Source: JAAZMI01 sp964603615
GTDB taxonomy: Bacteria; Bacillota; Dethiobacteria; DTU022; UBA8154
Assembly (NCBI GenBank): GCA_964603615.1
Contig: CAZRVU010000022.1
Coordinates: 1 to 33,997 of the forward strand
Direction of reading: 5' to 3'
Length of the DNA: 33,997 bases
This document shows positions 14,303 to 23,145 of this stretch, piece by piece; positions within the stretch are counted from its first letter, which is position 1, and every line of letters starts with the position of its first letter. The position numbers and the translations under genes were made by a program. Under the pieces are notes generated by a model that was not told the DNA's origin, did not search any database, and saw only the letters and a program-made list of their open reading frames with translations.

Positions 14303-16019
14303 CGTTGATATCGACGTGTTTGAACTGTTGGACGTCGAAGAGGCCTTTGTCTGTTATTTTCAGCTCCGGGATGACGGGCAAAGCTAAAAAGGAGAGGGTC
14401 ATAAAGGGATCGAAATGGCTGTGGACACCCAGGGCCCGGGAGGCGGCAAGCAGTTCGGCCAGTGCTTTTTGCACTTCTGCCAGAGGCCGGTCGCTCATTA
14501 AACCCGCCAAGGGCAAGCTGACGTATTTTACAGCCTTCCCGCGGGAGGCGAGGACAACACCGCCCCCGAGCGCTTGCAGTTTCTCCACGGCGCTCTGCAT
14601 ATCCCCGTCGTTGTCACCCACAACGACGATATTATGGGAATCGTGGGCTACTGAGGAGGCAATGGCTCCCCATTTCAATCCCAACCCGGCAACCAGGCCC
14701 AGCCCGGTATTGCCAGTTGCCCGGTGTCTTTCGATGACAGCGATTTTGAGGAGCGCTTCTCCCTCCCCGCTGTAATAGCGGCCGTTTCGTTTTTTTACCC
14801 GGCTGATAATAGTTTTTGTCAGTAAGGAATGGGGAACGAGACCCATTATTCTCACCGGATTGTCGCCAATGTTCAGAACAAAACTGTTCCCGGATAATTC
14901 TTTAATATGGATCGAGTCGCGCATCTTGTGATCGTCAGGGGAAACTGCCTCGAACAAAGCTTTACCTTTTTTAGCCACCAGCCGGCCCTTTTTATATACC
15001 CGGGCTACCTGCACGCTCGCCAGGTCGTCCAGGACCAGCACATCGGCAAGATAACCGGGGGCGATGCCCCCCACCCGTTCCAACTTATAGCAATTGGCTA
15101 CATTGATCGTGGCCATCTGAATGGCCGTCACCGGATCGAGGCCGTTTTTAATGGCCACCCGGATGTTGTTGTCGATATGGCCTGCGTTGAGGATATCTTC
15201 CGGATGGCGATCGTCGGTGCAAAACATACACCTGTTTCTGCTGGTAACGTTCAGGGCGGGCAGCAAGTCCGCCAGGTTTTTTGCCGCCGAGCCCTCCCGT
15301 AAAAGAATATGCAGGCCCAGCCGCAGCTTTTCCACAGCTTCTGCGGGGGTGACGGATTCGTGGTCCGTGCGGACACCTGCCGCCAGATAGGCGTTCAGCC
15401 TTTTCCCGCTCAGACCCGGAGCATGACCGTCTATGAGTTTGCCCGCAGCCCGGCAGAGAGCTATTTTGGCCACAACTGCCTCCCCGGCGGCAACAACGCT
15501 TTCAAAATCCATCAACTCCCCCAGGCCCAGTACCCGGGGATGCCCGCTAAGCTTGGCCAAATCTTCCGCCCCCAGGCTGCTGCCGGAGTTTTCAAAAGGT
15601 GTGGCCGGCACACAGGAGGGCAGCATCATATAGACATCGAGAGGCAAATCTTCGGTCTCCGCCAGCAGGTATTCAATGCCGTCCAGCCCCTTCACATTGG
15701 CGATCTCGTGCGGATCGGCAATTACCCCGGTTGTGCCCCGGGGCACAACGCCCCTGGCAAATTCCCCCGGCGTGACCAGAGCTGATTCCAGATGCAAATG
15801 GGCGTCGATAAACCCCGGGCAAAGATATTTGCCCTCCATGCCGATCTCCTCTTCACCCTCATAGGTACCCACACCGGCAATATAGCCATCGTGAAGAGCA
15901 ACATCTGCCTTCAATATTTCCCCTGTAAAAACATTGACGATCATACTGTTTTTAAAAACCAACCGGGCCTTGACCCTGCCGGCTGCAACGGCGATTAAAG
16001 ATTTAATTTGTTTATGCAA
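14262..16019 (-). CDS. ade: Adenine deaminase
   Basis: This 585-aa amidohydrolase of the AdeC family converts adenine to hypoxanthine and ammonia in purine salvage. Metal-site motifs are visible: PGFIDAHLHLES (about residues 69-80), GTTGVIADPHEIANV (about 95-109), CTDDRHPEDILNAGHID (about 267-283) and SVAHDSHNI in the C-terminal region. AAGGAG lies 10 bases before the ATG. The last 14 or so residues (NVNSSRDNSNGDGS) come from the inverted repeat at 14237-14302 and replace whatever the native tail was. The purine permease gene upstream on the same strand suggests an adenine uptake and salvage unit. The enzyme call is firm. Confidence 0.96.
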   Translation of the reverse strand: MHKQIKSLIAVAAGRVKARLVFKNSMIVNVFTGEILKADVALHDGYIAGVGTYEGEEEIGMEGKYLCPGFIDAHLHLESALVTPGEFARGVVPRGTTGVIADPHEIANVKGLDGIEYLLAETEDLPLDVYMMLPSCVPATPFENSGSSLGAEDLAKLSGHPRVLGLGELMDFESVVAAGEAVVAKIALCRAAGKLIDGHAPGLSGKRLNAYLAAGVRTDHESVTPAEAVEKLRLGLHILLREGSAAKNLADLLPALNVTSRNRCMFCTDDRHPEDILNAGHIDNNIRVAIKNGLDPVTAIQMATINVANCYKLERVGGIAPGYLADVLVLDDLASVQVARVYKKGRLVAKKGKALFEAVSPDDHKMRDSIHIKELSGNSFVLNIGDNPVRIMGLVPHSLLTKTIISRVKKRNGRYYSGEGEALLKIAVIERHRATGNTGLGLVAGLGLKWGAIASSVAHDSHNIVVVGDNDGDMQSAVEKLQALGGGVVLASRGKAVKYVSLPLAGLMSDRPLAEVQKALAELLAASRALGVHSHFDPFMTLSFLALPVIPELKITDKGLFDVQQFKHVDINVNSSRDNSNGDGS

Positions 16020-16138
16020 GGCGGACTCCTTTACAATCTAATAATTGAGAGGGGCTACCATTCCCGGAAGGACGGTGATCCTGAATCTCAAATCCCGCAT
16101 CCCGGAAAATGATAAGCCCCCCGTTCCTTCCCCGTCCT

Positions 16139-17464
16139 TTAGATGAAAAACCGAACAATGAAGATCAAGGATAACACATACATAACAACGGATACTTCCC
16201 TTGCTTTGCCCGTAAATACCTTGAGCAGGGTATAGGAGAGCATTCCAAAAACAATGCCTTCGGCAATACTGTAAGCTATGGTCATCATCAGTATTGTAAG
16301 AAAGGCCGGTATCGCTTCCGTATAGTCGCTAAGGTTTACTTTAAAAATAGGCTCCATCATAAACAACCCCACCAAAATCAATGCAGGAGCCGTGGCCGCC
16401 CCGGGAATAATCAGGAAGATGGGGGACAAAAAGAGCGCCAGGAGAAACAGGACGCCCGTAGTCAGCGCCGTCAACCCCGTTCTGCCCCCTTCAGCAACAC
16501 CGGAGGCACTTTCCACATAAGTTGTGACGGTGCTAGTGCCAAAAAGTGCGCCCAGCGTAGTACCGACGGCATCCGTCAGCAGCACCCGGCCGGCCCGGGG
16601 AAGCCTGCCCTCCGCATCCAGCATCTCCGCCTTGGAGGCAACCCCGATAACTGTCCCCACGGTGTCGAAAATATCAACAAAAAGAAAAGTAAAGATGATA
16701 ATGAGAAAATCAAGACTAAAAACAGTAGCCCAATCAGTCCTTAAAGCCGCCAAAAAAGTAGGTTTCATGGACAAGGGCGCCTGCACAATGCTGGCAGGAA
16801 GTTCGGCCACTCCCATAAAAATTCCGATCACCGTAGAAAGTAAAATACCGATAAAAAGAGCGCCTTTCACTTTTTTATAAAGTAGAACACCTGTGATGAT
16901 CAGGCCGATGATCGCCAGAATAGCCGCCGGGTTGGTCATATCCCCTAACTGGAGGATGGCACCCCCGCCCTCGACAATGCCCGCATTAACAAAACCGATA
17001 AAAGCGATAAAGAGGCCGATCCCTACGCTAACTGCATACTTTAGGTTTAAGGGGATGGAATCAAGAATCGCCTCCCGCACCTTAAAGAAAGACATAATAA
17101 TAAAAATAAGACCTTCAACAAAAACTGCCGTTAAAGCAAGTTCCCAGCTATAGCCCATACCGATAACCACCGTGTAGGCAAAAAAAGCATTAAGTCCCAT
17201 TCCCGGCGCAAGGGCAAAAGGATACTTGGCATAAAAGGCCATAAAGATCGTGGTCAGCCCCGCTGCGAGGCAGGTGGCAGTGAGCACGGCTCCGAAGTCC
17301 ATGCCTGCATCAGAGAGGATGAGAGGATTTACAATAATGATGTAAGCCATGGTCATAAAAGTGGTGATGCCGGCAATAATTTCAGACCGGACAGTAACAT
17401 TGTGCTCCTGCAGCTTGTAGACCCTTTCTAAAAAGCCTCCACCGGAACCTGTCTGTAAAGTCAC
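16139..17464 (-). CDS. NCS2-family purine permease (AzgA/PbuG-like)
   Basis: This is a 441-aa integral membrane protein with about 12-14 hydrophobic segments. It has the AzgA-type N-terminal motif GITTFMTMAYIIIVNPLIL, and the family motifs GMGLNAFFAY and GTSTVTTYVESASGVAEG are present. It should import a purine base such as adenine, guanine or hypoxanthine by proton symport. The start is GTG at 17464 with AGGAGG nine bases upstream. It precedes ade by 120 bases on the same strand, matching an adenine import and deamination pair. The leader (17465-17650) was checked for a purine riboswitch and none of its conserved loops was found. Confidence 0.94.
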   Translation of the reverse strand: MTLQTGSGGGFLERVYKLQEHNVTVRSEIIAGITTFMTMAYIIIVNPLILSDAGMDFGAVLTATCLAAGLTTIFMAFYAKYPFALAPGMGLNAFFAYTVVIGMGYSWELALTAVFVEGLIFIIMSFFKVREAILDSIPLNLKYAVSVGIGLFIAFIGFVNAGIVEGGGAILQLGDMTNPAAILAIIGLIITGVLLYKKVKGALFIGILLSTVIGIFMGVAELPASIVQAPLSMKPTFLAALRTDWATVFSLDFLIIIFTFLFVDIFDTVGTVIGVASKAEMLDAEGRLPRAGRVLLTDAVGTTLGALFGTSTVTTYVESASGVAEGGRTGLTALTTGVLFLLALFLSPIFLIIPGAATAPALILVGLFMMEPIFKVNLSDYTEAIPAFLTILMMTIAYSIAEGIVFGMLSYTLLKVFTGKAREVSVVMYVLSLIFIVRFFI

Positions 17465-17652
17465 TAGATCGCCTCCTGCTATTTTTTACGTAAACACCGT
17501 CAATAAAATAAGCGTCTCCTTTCCAGTATATTTGTTGTTTTTCGTCCCGACAATAGCCCCACTACATTTATAAACGGGAGAATGCCGGGTTCTTTCCACC
17601 CAATATTGTAGCATATCAGGGAAAGTTTGTAGCCGGTATTTCACCTATTCAG

Positions 17653-18054
17653 TTAGGCTTTTATTTCTATCTCTGTAACACATTCGCTTTTGATTTTTTC
17701 GACCAGAAATTGCAGGGCCCCCAGAACATGGGGCCTGATGTCGCCGCCGATCAGCACATACATAATATCCTCCCCAACTGCGAGGCGGCCTTCGTTTAGC
17801 CAGACCTTCACCTGGCAGATGCCCTTCATCTGATAGGTTTCGGCAATCGCCTCCTCCACCTTGGCTGCATCATGGGAAAAAAACATCCCCTCCACCAGGG
17901 TTCCATTATCGACCCCCTGGCGCACCAAAACCCCCGGTGTCTGCCGCACAATGCCGTTATGAACCAAAAACATCCCTGCCCGGGAAGTGGCAGGTTCCGC
18001 CTTGGCTTCACTAAGCCATTTATCAATGGAAGGCGGCGCTTTTTTATCAACCAT
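17653..18054 (-). CDS. MoaE-like molybdopterin synthase subunit
   Basis: This 133-aa protein resembles the large (catalytic) subunit of molybdopterin synthase. GMFLVHNGIVRQ matches the first conserved strand, and NEGRLAVGEDIMYVLIGGD followed by VLGALQFLVEKIKSE matches the central HR-G-L-VGE and helix region. Typical MoaE has an RDHN-like segment and a lysine in a PIWKKE tail. Here these are RQTP and CVTEIEIKA, so catalytic competence is uncertain. MoaD and other molybdenum cofactor genes are absent nearby. It may be a divergent MoaE-related protein used for another purpose. Confidence 0.65.
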   Translation of the reverse strand: MVDKKAPPSIDKWLSEAKAEPATSRAGMFLVHNGIVRQTPGVLVRQGVDNGTLVEGMFFSHDAAKVEEAIAETYQMKGICQVKVWLNEGRLAVGEDIMYVLIGGDIRPHVLGALQFLVEKIKSECVTEIEIKA

Positions 18055-18534
18055 CTGTTATCCATCCTTTGATCTAATTCATTCACGAACATTCTATAAT
18101 TTCGACAATAATACCGGCTTTCCTTTTTTAATTTTTATAAGGCAGGACCTACCACACGAAAAGGCTTTCCCGACACTGCATATGGTAGATGCTTGAATAT
18201 CCAGCAATACCGTCTGCAGGCAACAGTTACCATCCGTTAATAATTCATGGCTAAGGTGGTTCGGAATTCTTTGCTGCGTTCAGGATGACAGGCGCTTCAT
18301 CCATGGTGACAACCTGGTGTGAATGGCGAAGCAGTGTTTTTTGCTGATGCCCAAAGTTAAGAAACCTGCTTGGAGAAGAGCCCCTACAGGTTCCTCTTTG
18401 TGCTTCCTCAATTTTTGTGCCTGCTCAATTTATGATCTATTTTACCAGGTTTCAATTTAAATGATACTTTACGCTGGTTTAAAATGTGACCTAGTACTAG
18501 CCACCCACCGGCACATTTTGAATGTTACAGGGTA
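18055..18534. other. Intergenic region with short repeats
   Basis: No gene is visible in these 480 bases. At 18262-18290 the minus strand reads TGTCATCCTGAACGCAGC and then AAAGAATTC, a member of the dispersed TGTCATCCTGA repeat type. GTACTAGCC...ACCGGCAC occurs twice, about 40 bases apart (18493-18513 and 18533-18553), the second copy overlapping the stop codon of the GH57-like gene. Confidence 0.4.
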
Positions 18535-20481
18535 CTAGCCTTTTACCGGCACTTCTTTTTGCAGGGCGGCAAAAAATTCCTCTATTTCCTGCGGCGAGAG
18601 GGCATCCAGTTCATCCAGCAAGGCGGGAAAAAGGGGAGGATAAAGCCTGTAAAGATACCTGTACATATTTTCCACCATGTATTCTGTATCCGGAGCTTGG
18701 GCCCAAACTCTTTGCAGGTGTTCCGTAGCCATAAAAACCGCCTGGCAGTAATCGCGCAAGGCCAACAGTATTTTTTTCATCCCGTCAGGCCCGGCAAGGC
18801 CGCTTTTGTTGGCCCCATAGAGTTCAACTGCCTTTTTTAAGGCTATCTCTTTCCAGCGGAGGACTTCTTCAATTTCCTGATTAAAAGCAGCCAGGTCCGC
18901 TCCCTTTTCCGCCGCATACCGCTCCATTCCATCCCGCAGGTAATTAATCCTCCCATCGATGAAAACTTCCAACGTCCTGATGATCCCGACAATATTTCTT
19001 TCGTCAATTTTCTTGGGCCGTTCATGGAGGATGAGTTCCTCCGGGCATTCTGCTAACTTTTTTAAAAGGGTCGTGCAGAACAAATAACCTTTGAGACAGG
19101 GAATTTTTTGACGTCCTTCTGTTGGCCTCCAGCCCCAGTTGCAGGCCCTTTTCATTAGGCGCAGGTAGAGAACGGCCCTGGTGATGGGGTTTTCCTTGTT
19201 AAGGTCATAGCCGGTAATATTGAGGCGCTCTCCGTAGGCCGGAATATCGAGGGAAATATTAAAATTATCGGCCAGCGTATCGAAGATGCCACAGAAATAC
19301 TTCCCATTTTCCCAAAAGACATGCGGATGCCGGCCCAGCCCCGTTTTTTCCAAATCATAGGCGCCCACCCCGGTAACGCCCAGGGGAGGATAATGCCCGT
19401 CAACCCTTAAGATCAGCCTAATTTCGGGGGCCCAGGTCATCTCTTTGAACTTTAGCACCGGCAGCTCTTCAATTTTTCCCCCTTGCAGAACGTCATCGAT
19501 ATATTGGTCGGGTGTAACAAAATGGATACGCATTTTTTCCCGCATTTCCGGCAATACCTCCTGCCAGGCCCGCTCCATGATCACAAGTGCAAGATCGCCA
19601 AAATCCATCAGCTCCAGATCCTGGATATAGACCAGCACACCACCGGAGGGTGCCTTTTCCAGTTCCTGCCGCAATACTTTTTTGTATAATTCCACGCCGG
19701 CCGCCAGATCGATGGGAAATTTTTCTTTTTCAGGATGCAAGTACTCGTTCCCAAAAACAGGAAATTCCCCGAGCATATACCCCTGAAACTTCACTTCTTC
19801 CCTTTTCATCCTGGTAATTGGCCGCCATATTTCCTGGGAAATAGGGAAATTTCGCGGAAAAGCAAGCAGATCCCCGTGGTCCGTTTTTAGCCAGAAAGGT
19901 TTATAACGGTAATCACCGTCGCCCTCCAATTGAAAAGGCGCTTTCATGGCACTAAGGTGCGGGAAAATGACGTAGTCAATATTTGCATCTCTGATGCCTG
20001 CCATCTTATGGTAACTATAGGAGGCTTCGGGTGCAAAAAGACCATTATACTTGGGATAGGGAACTTCCATCAGGCTATGCAGGTATTGCATATTCCAGAG
20101 AATTTCCTGGGTTATCTCCTTCTCCCGGAGCAAGGAAACATGAGTATGGTGCGCATGGCCGTAAAGAGGATAAAGCCTACCCCGTGCATAACCTTCTTTT
20201 AGCTTCTGAAAAGCCCGGGGCACAATATCTTCTAGCTGGTGCAGAAGCTCATTGGAATACTCCACGCAGAGAGGCGCATTGAGGTTATCGCCAAATTTTA
20301 TACTGAGAGCATAGATGTCCCGCCCCTCATCTCTTCTTTTTTCCAGATAGTTTTCGTCGAGAATGGTATCCTTCATTGGGTTACTTTCATCCAAGGTGGA
20401 AAGCAGTGTTTCCGGTAAATCCCAGAGCAGCTCATGGGCATGAAAGGCTAAAATAACATAAATGTCCTTGATAAAAACCAC
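18535..20481 (-). CDS. GH57-like glycoside hydrolase/deacetylase-fold protein
   Basis: This is a 648-aa protein with no signal peptide. The N-terminal strand YVILAFHAHELLWDLP matches the HxHE-type opening of family 57 glycoside hydrolases. LYPLYGHAHHTHVSLL, GLFAPEASYSYHKM and YIQDLELMDFGDLAL correspond to the conserved metal and catalytic regions of this (beta/alpha)7 barrel. Residues about 400-648 are helical, as in GH57 enzymes acting on alpha-glucans. The actual substrate cannot be told. The start is uncertain: the GTG at 20481 overlaps its own GGGAGG site and the domain begins almost at once, so an unusual codon such as ATC at 20472 cannot be excluded. It is monocistronic, with cobT upstream on the same strand. 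Confidence 0.7.
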   Translation of the reverse strand: MVFIKDIYVILAFHAHELLWDLPETLLSTLDESNPMKDTILDENYLEKRRDEGRDIYALSIKFGDNLNAPLCVEYSNELLHQLEDIVPRAFQKLKEGYARGRLYPLYGHAHHTHVSLLREKEITQEILWNMQYLHSLMEVPYPKYNGLFAPEASYSYHKMAGIRDANIDYVIFPHLSAMKAPFQLEGDGDYRYKPFWLKTDHGDLLAFPRNFPISQEIWRPITRMKREEVKFQGYMLGEFPVFGNEYLHPEKEKFPIDLAAGVELYKKVLRQELEKAPSGGVLVYIQDLELMDFGDLALVIMERAWQEVLPEMREKMRIHFVTPDQYIDDVLQGGKIEELPVLKFKEMTWAPEIRLILRVDGHYPPLGVTGVGAYDLEKTGLGRHPHVFWENGKYFCGIFDTLADNFNISLDIPAYGERLNITGYDLNKENPITRAVLYLRLMKRACNWGWRPTEGRQKIPCLKGYLFCTTLLKKLAECPEELILHERPKKIDERNIVGIIRTLEVFIDGRINYLRDGMERYAAEKGADLAAFNQEIEEVLRWKEIALKKAVELYGANKSGLAGPDGMKKILLALRDYCQAVFMATEHLQRVWAQAPDTEYMVENMYRYLYRLYPPLFPALLDELDALSPQEIEEFFAALQKEVPVKG

Positions 20482-20716
20482 CTCCCGCTATTTTCACCAA
20501 TAGTATGCCAAAAGCAAAAATTTTAAAACGGTGTTAGCAGGGTTTTTTTCAATAACATGTTGCTGCAGGTAAAAAAAAGTAGTCAAGAAAGAACACGGAA
20601 TCCTAAAGAAAGCAGCAGCCTTTTACAAAACAAAAAGAACATAAGCAGGCATTTTTTAACGCATCCTCAATTAAGGCAGAAACTAAACGCCCAACGCCAA
20701 ACCGGCTCCCGCCTTT

Positions 20717-21793
20717 TTAGCGGGGCACCCCCCCATTTTTTGCCGGGACAGCGATCCCTAATCCGGAAAAAGTAGCCATTTCACGTAAAATTTTAAGGGA
20801 AGCTTCAATAATGCTCATCGCCAAAGCTGCACCCGTTCCTTCCCCTAAACGCATCTTCATAAAAAGTATGGGCTGAACGCCAATCAGTTCCAGCATCAAT
20901 TTGTGGCCCGGTTCATCGGAAAGGTGTGAGGCCAGCAAATAGTCCCTGACAGCAGGATGCAGCGCCACGGCCACCAAAGCAGCCGCCCCCGAAATTAAAC
21001 CATCGAGGACAACAGGAACCCGTTGTACCGCGCCGGCCAGGATCACCCCCACCAGGCCGGCAATCTCCAGCCCCCCTACCCTGGCCAGGGCAGCCAAAGG
21101 TTCACCTGCTGTTGGACTGTTTACCGCCAGGGCCCTTTCGATTGTTTTTACTTTAAGCCTTAGAAGATCGTCGCTGGCCCCCGTTCCCCGGCCGGTTATT
21201 TCCTCCACAGGCGCCCCTGAAAAAACGGCAAGCAAGGCGGTGCTAGGGGTAGTGTTACCGATACCCATTTCACCAAGGCCCAGCAGATCGGTTCCCCCGG
21301 CAAGACATTCCCTGGCAACTTCAAAACCGGTGGCAATCGCCTGCAAGGCCTGGCCGTTGGTCATCGCCGGCCCCCTGGACATGTTTTGGGTCCCGTAGGC
21401 AATCTTTTTTTTCAAAAGGAGAGGATGCGCGGTAAAATCAACGGCCACACCGATATCCACCACGAGAAGTTCAGCCCCTACATGCCGGGAAAAAACATTC
21501 ATCGCCGCTCCTCCGTTTAAAAAATTTTGCACCATTTGTGCCGTTACCTCCCGGGGATATGTATTGAACCCTTCCTCCAGCACCCCGTGATCTCCAGCCA
21601 TCAAAATACAGGTTTTTTTGGCGATGGCCGGCATAGCCTGTCCGGTAATCCCCGCAATTTTTTTAGCAATTACCTCCATTACCCCCAGGCTGCCCTTGGG
21701 TTTGGCCAGGTCATCGAGCCGGGCCTGGGTTTGAGCCATAGCCCCCTCCGCCAGGGGGCCGATTTGCGCCAGTACCTTTTCCAAATCAAACAT
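20717..21793 (-). CDS. cobT: Nicotinate-nucleotide-dimethylbenzimidazole phosphoribosyltransferase
   Basis: This 358-aa enzyme makes alpha-ribazole phosphate, the lower-ligand nucleotide of cobalamin. Family motifs are MAGDHGVLEEGFNTYPREVT (about residues 66-85), FLNGGAAMNVFSRH, GLGEMGIGNTTPSTAL (about 172-187) and LDGLISGAAALVA. SHLSDEPGHKLML and MRLGEGTGAALAM, holding the catalytic glutamate (about 317), complete the set. Length is normal for the family. The ATG at 21793 follows GAGAGAAGG. No other cobalamin gene is adjacent and no cobalamin riboswitch could fit the short leader. Confidence 0.96.
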   Translation of the reverse strand: MFDLEKVLAQIGPLAEGAMAQTQARLDDLAKPKGSLGVMEVIAKKIAGITGQAMPAIAKKTCILMAGDHGVLEEGFNTYPREVTAQMVQNFLNGGAAMNVFSRHVGAELLVVDIGVAVDFTAHPLLLKKKIAYGTQNMSRGPAMTNGQALQAIATGFEVARECLAGGTDLLGLGEMGIGNTTPSTALLAVFSGAPVEEITGRGTGASDDLLRLKVKTIERALAVNSPTAGEPLAALARVGGLEIAGLVGVILAGAVQRVPVVLDGLISGAAALVAVALHPAVRDYLLASHLSDEPGHKLMLELIGVQPILFMKMRLGEGTGAALAMSIIEASLKILREMATFSGLGIAVPAKNGGVPR

Positions 21794-21907
21794 AGATCCA
21801 ACCTTCTCTCAATTATTATTGTTTTTCGGTATATTTTTAAAAAAAAGACGAAAAATAAAAAGAAAATCTAATAAAAGCATCAATTGTTGCGAAAGGAGCG
21901 TTAAATT

Positions 21908-22045
21908 ATGGAAGAAAAACGCTATGACGAAACAAAAGTCATCAGCTATGCAGCAATCAGGTACGGTAGCTGGCTGCTAGGTTTAATTATCATTCTTTAT
22001 TTCATCGGGCGCCATCTTTTTCCCTTTATCCGTTCCCTTTTTTAG
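21908..22045 (+). CDS. Small single-pass membrane protein, 45 aa
   Basis: A short but well-formed gene: AAAGGAGCG lies 9 bases before ATG 21908. It encodes a charged N-terminus (MEEKRYDETKVISYAAIRYG), then one hydrophobic helix (WLLGLIIILYFIG) and a basic tail. A terminator follows at 22148-22186. It is divergent from cobT. No family is recognised; the topology would leave the charged N-terminus in the cytoplasm. Confidence 0.65.
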   Translation: MEEKRYDETKVISYAAIRYGSWLLGLIIILYFIGRHLFPFIRSLF

Positions 22046-22147
22046 CCCTTAGCCCGCAGGACAATCCATTTTATCCCATAGTATTGTTTTTTTAACTATT
22101 TTATTAATAAAGGTTAACATAATGTTAAAAATAATAAAGATTCAAAG

Positions 22148-22186
22148 CAGAGCAAGCCTGGACAAGCTTGCCCTGTTCCTTTTTTT
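22148..22186 (+). terminator. Terminator of the 45-aa gene
   Basis: GCAAGC (22152-22157) pairs with GCTTGC (22166-22171), extended by CAG/CTG across one mismatch, then TTCCTTTTTTT. Confidence 0.7.
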
Positions 22187-22195
22187 AGGTATAAT
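22168..22195 (+). promoter_or_regulatory. Promoter of the wall-hydrolase gene
   Basis: TTGCCC at 22168-22173 and TATAAT at 22190-22195 are 16 bases apart. The promoter is embedded in the terminator of the preceding gene. Confidence 0.65.
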
Positions 22196-22210
22196 ATGAG
22201 TTAACATAAA

Positions 22211-22261
22211 TTTTCCTGATTGTGGGGGTTGCGCTGAACAGCGCGACCTTTTGGCAGGAAA
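22211..22261 (+). promoter_or_regulatory. Structured leader, unknown motif
   Basis: An outer stem TTTCCTG (22212-22218) pairs with CAGGAAA (22255-22261). Inside it a 9-bp hairpin GGTTGCGCT-GAAC-AGCGCGACC (22227-22248) is flanked by ATTGTGGG and TTTTGG single strands. The element sits between promoter and ribosome site (AAGGAGG, 22267-22273). GCGCTGAAC superficially recalls the c-di-AMP ydaO aptamer, but the element is too short and lacks its other conserved blocks. Confidence 0.5.
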
Positions 22262-22285
22262 TATTTAAGGAGGAAGAAAATACGC

Positions 22286-23077
22286 ATGCTTAAACGAAGA
22301 TTTTGGCAAAAAGCATTAACATTATTCTGCATATGGGGGGCTCTCCTTATTTTTGGCACAGCCGGTGCGGCAGCACAGTCATACAGTGTCGCGCCCCATG
22401 ATACTCTTTTTTTAATCGCTCAAAAATTCAATACCACAGTTGAACAGTTATCTCAAGCAAATGGCATTGCTGACCCGCAAAGGATTTACCCCGGCCAAGT
22501 ACTTTCTATTCCAGCCCCAATACATACCGTTCTTCCCGGAGAAACCCTCTGGGGTATCTCACAAAAATATGGGCTAAGCCTGGCCATGCTTATTACCGCC
22601 AATCCAGCAATTTCACCTGAATATATCTCTCCGGGCCAAAAAATAAATATACCGTCTGGCACAAGTTCATCGTCCGGCGGCTCGTTAACTTCACGCGGGG
22701 GTAGAAATTTTTCCCAGGGTGAAATCGATCTATTCGCCCGTCTCGTCTACTCTGAAGCAGGAAGTGAACCGTATATTGGACAAGTTGCTGTCGCTGCCTC
22801 CGTCTTAAACAGATTGGCCAGCACCCGTTACCCCAATACACTGGCCGGTGTTATTTACCAGATTATCGATGGTTGCTATCAGTATAGCCCTGTCCTTGAC
22901 GGTAGAATAAACCTGCCGGCCAACAAAACCGCCTATCAGGCTGTTTACGATGCCCTGGGGGGCTGGGATCCATCATGCAATGCTCTGGGCTTTTACAACC
23001 CGGCCAAGACCAGCAATCAGTGGGTTAGGCAGCAGACAGTAACAACTGTAATTGGCAATCACATTTTTTTCCGTTAG
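22286..23077 (+). CDS. LysM-LysM-SleB/CwlJ-type cell-wall hydrolase
   Basis: This is a 263-aa exported protein. A signal peptide spans residues 1 to about 31, ending AGAAAQ. LysM repeat 1 lies at about 32-74 (YSVAPHDTLFLIAQKFN) and LysM repeat 2 at about 78-121 (HTVLPGETLWGISQKYGLS), followed by a Ser/Gly linker. The C-terminal hydrolase domain (about 145-263) starts FARLVYSEAGSEPYIGQVAV, with the conserved glutamate of the SleB/CwlJ family, and ends in GNHIFFR. These enzymes degrade spore cortex or vegetative peptidoglycan. The gene has its own promoter and a structured leader. Direct copies of TTCCGGCAATAAAA lie just after the stop codon. Confidence 0.93.
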   Translation: MLKRRFWQKALTLFCIWGALLIFGTAGAAAQSYSVAPHDTLFLIAQKFNTTVEQLSQANGIADPQRIYPGQVLSIPAPIHTVLPGETLWGISQKYGLSLAMLITANPAISPEYISPGQKINIPSGTSSSSGGSLTSRGGRNFSQGEIDLFARLVYSEAGSEPYIGQVAVAASVLNRLASTRYPNTLAGVIYQIIDGCYQYSPVLDGRINLPANKTAYQAVYDALGGWDPSCNALGFYNPAKTSNQWVRQQTVTTVIGNHIFFR

Positions 23078-23145
23078 CCCCTGTCTGTCAACAATAATTA
23101 ACTGTTTCCCGGCAATAAAAACAAGCTGCGTTCCGGCAATAAAAC

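Noticed and set aside
14284..15998. Several long plus-strand frames
   Set aside because: They are shadows of the adenine deaminase gene; the minus strand has family motifs and a ribosome site, these have neither.
17465..17652. Purine riboswitch before the NCS2 permease
   Set aside because: The conserved P1 and loop sequences of the purine aptamer (TATA...GTTTCTACC...) were looked for on the minus strand and are absent.
22201..22285. c-di-AMP (ydaO) riboswitch
   Set aside because: GCGCTGAAC is suggestive, but the leader is only about 85 bases and lacks the other conserved ydaO blocks.
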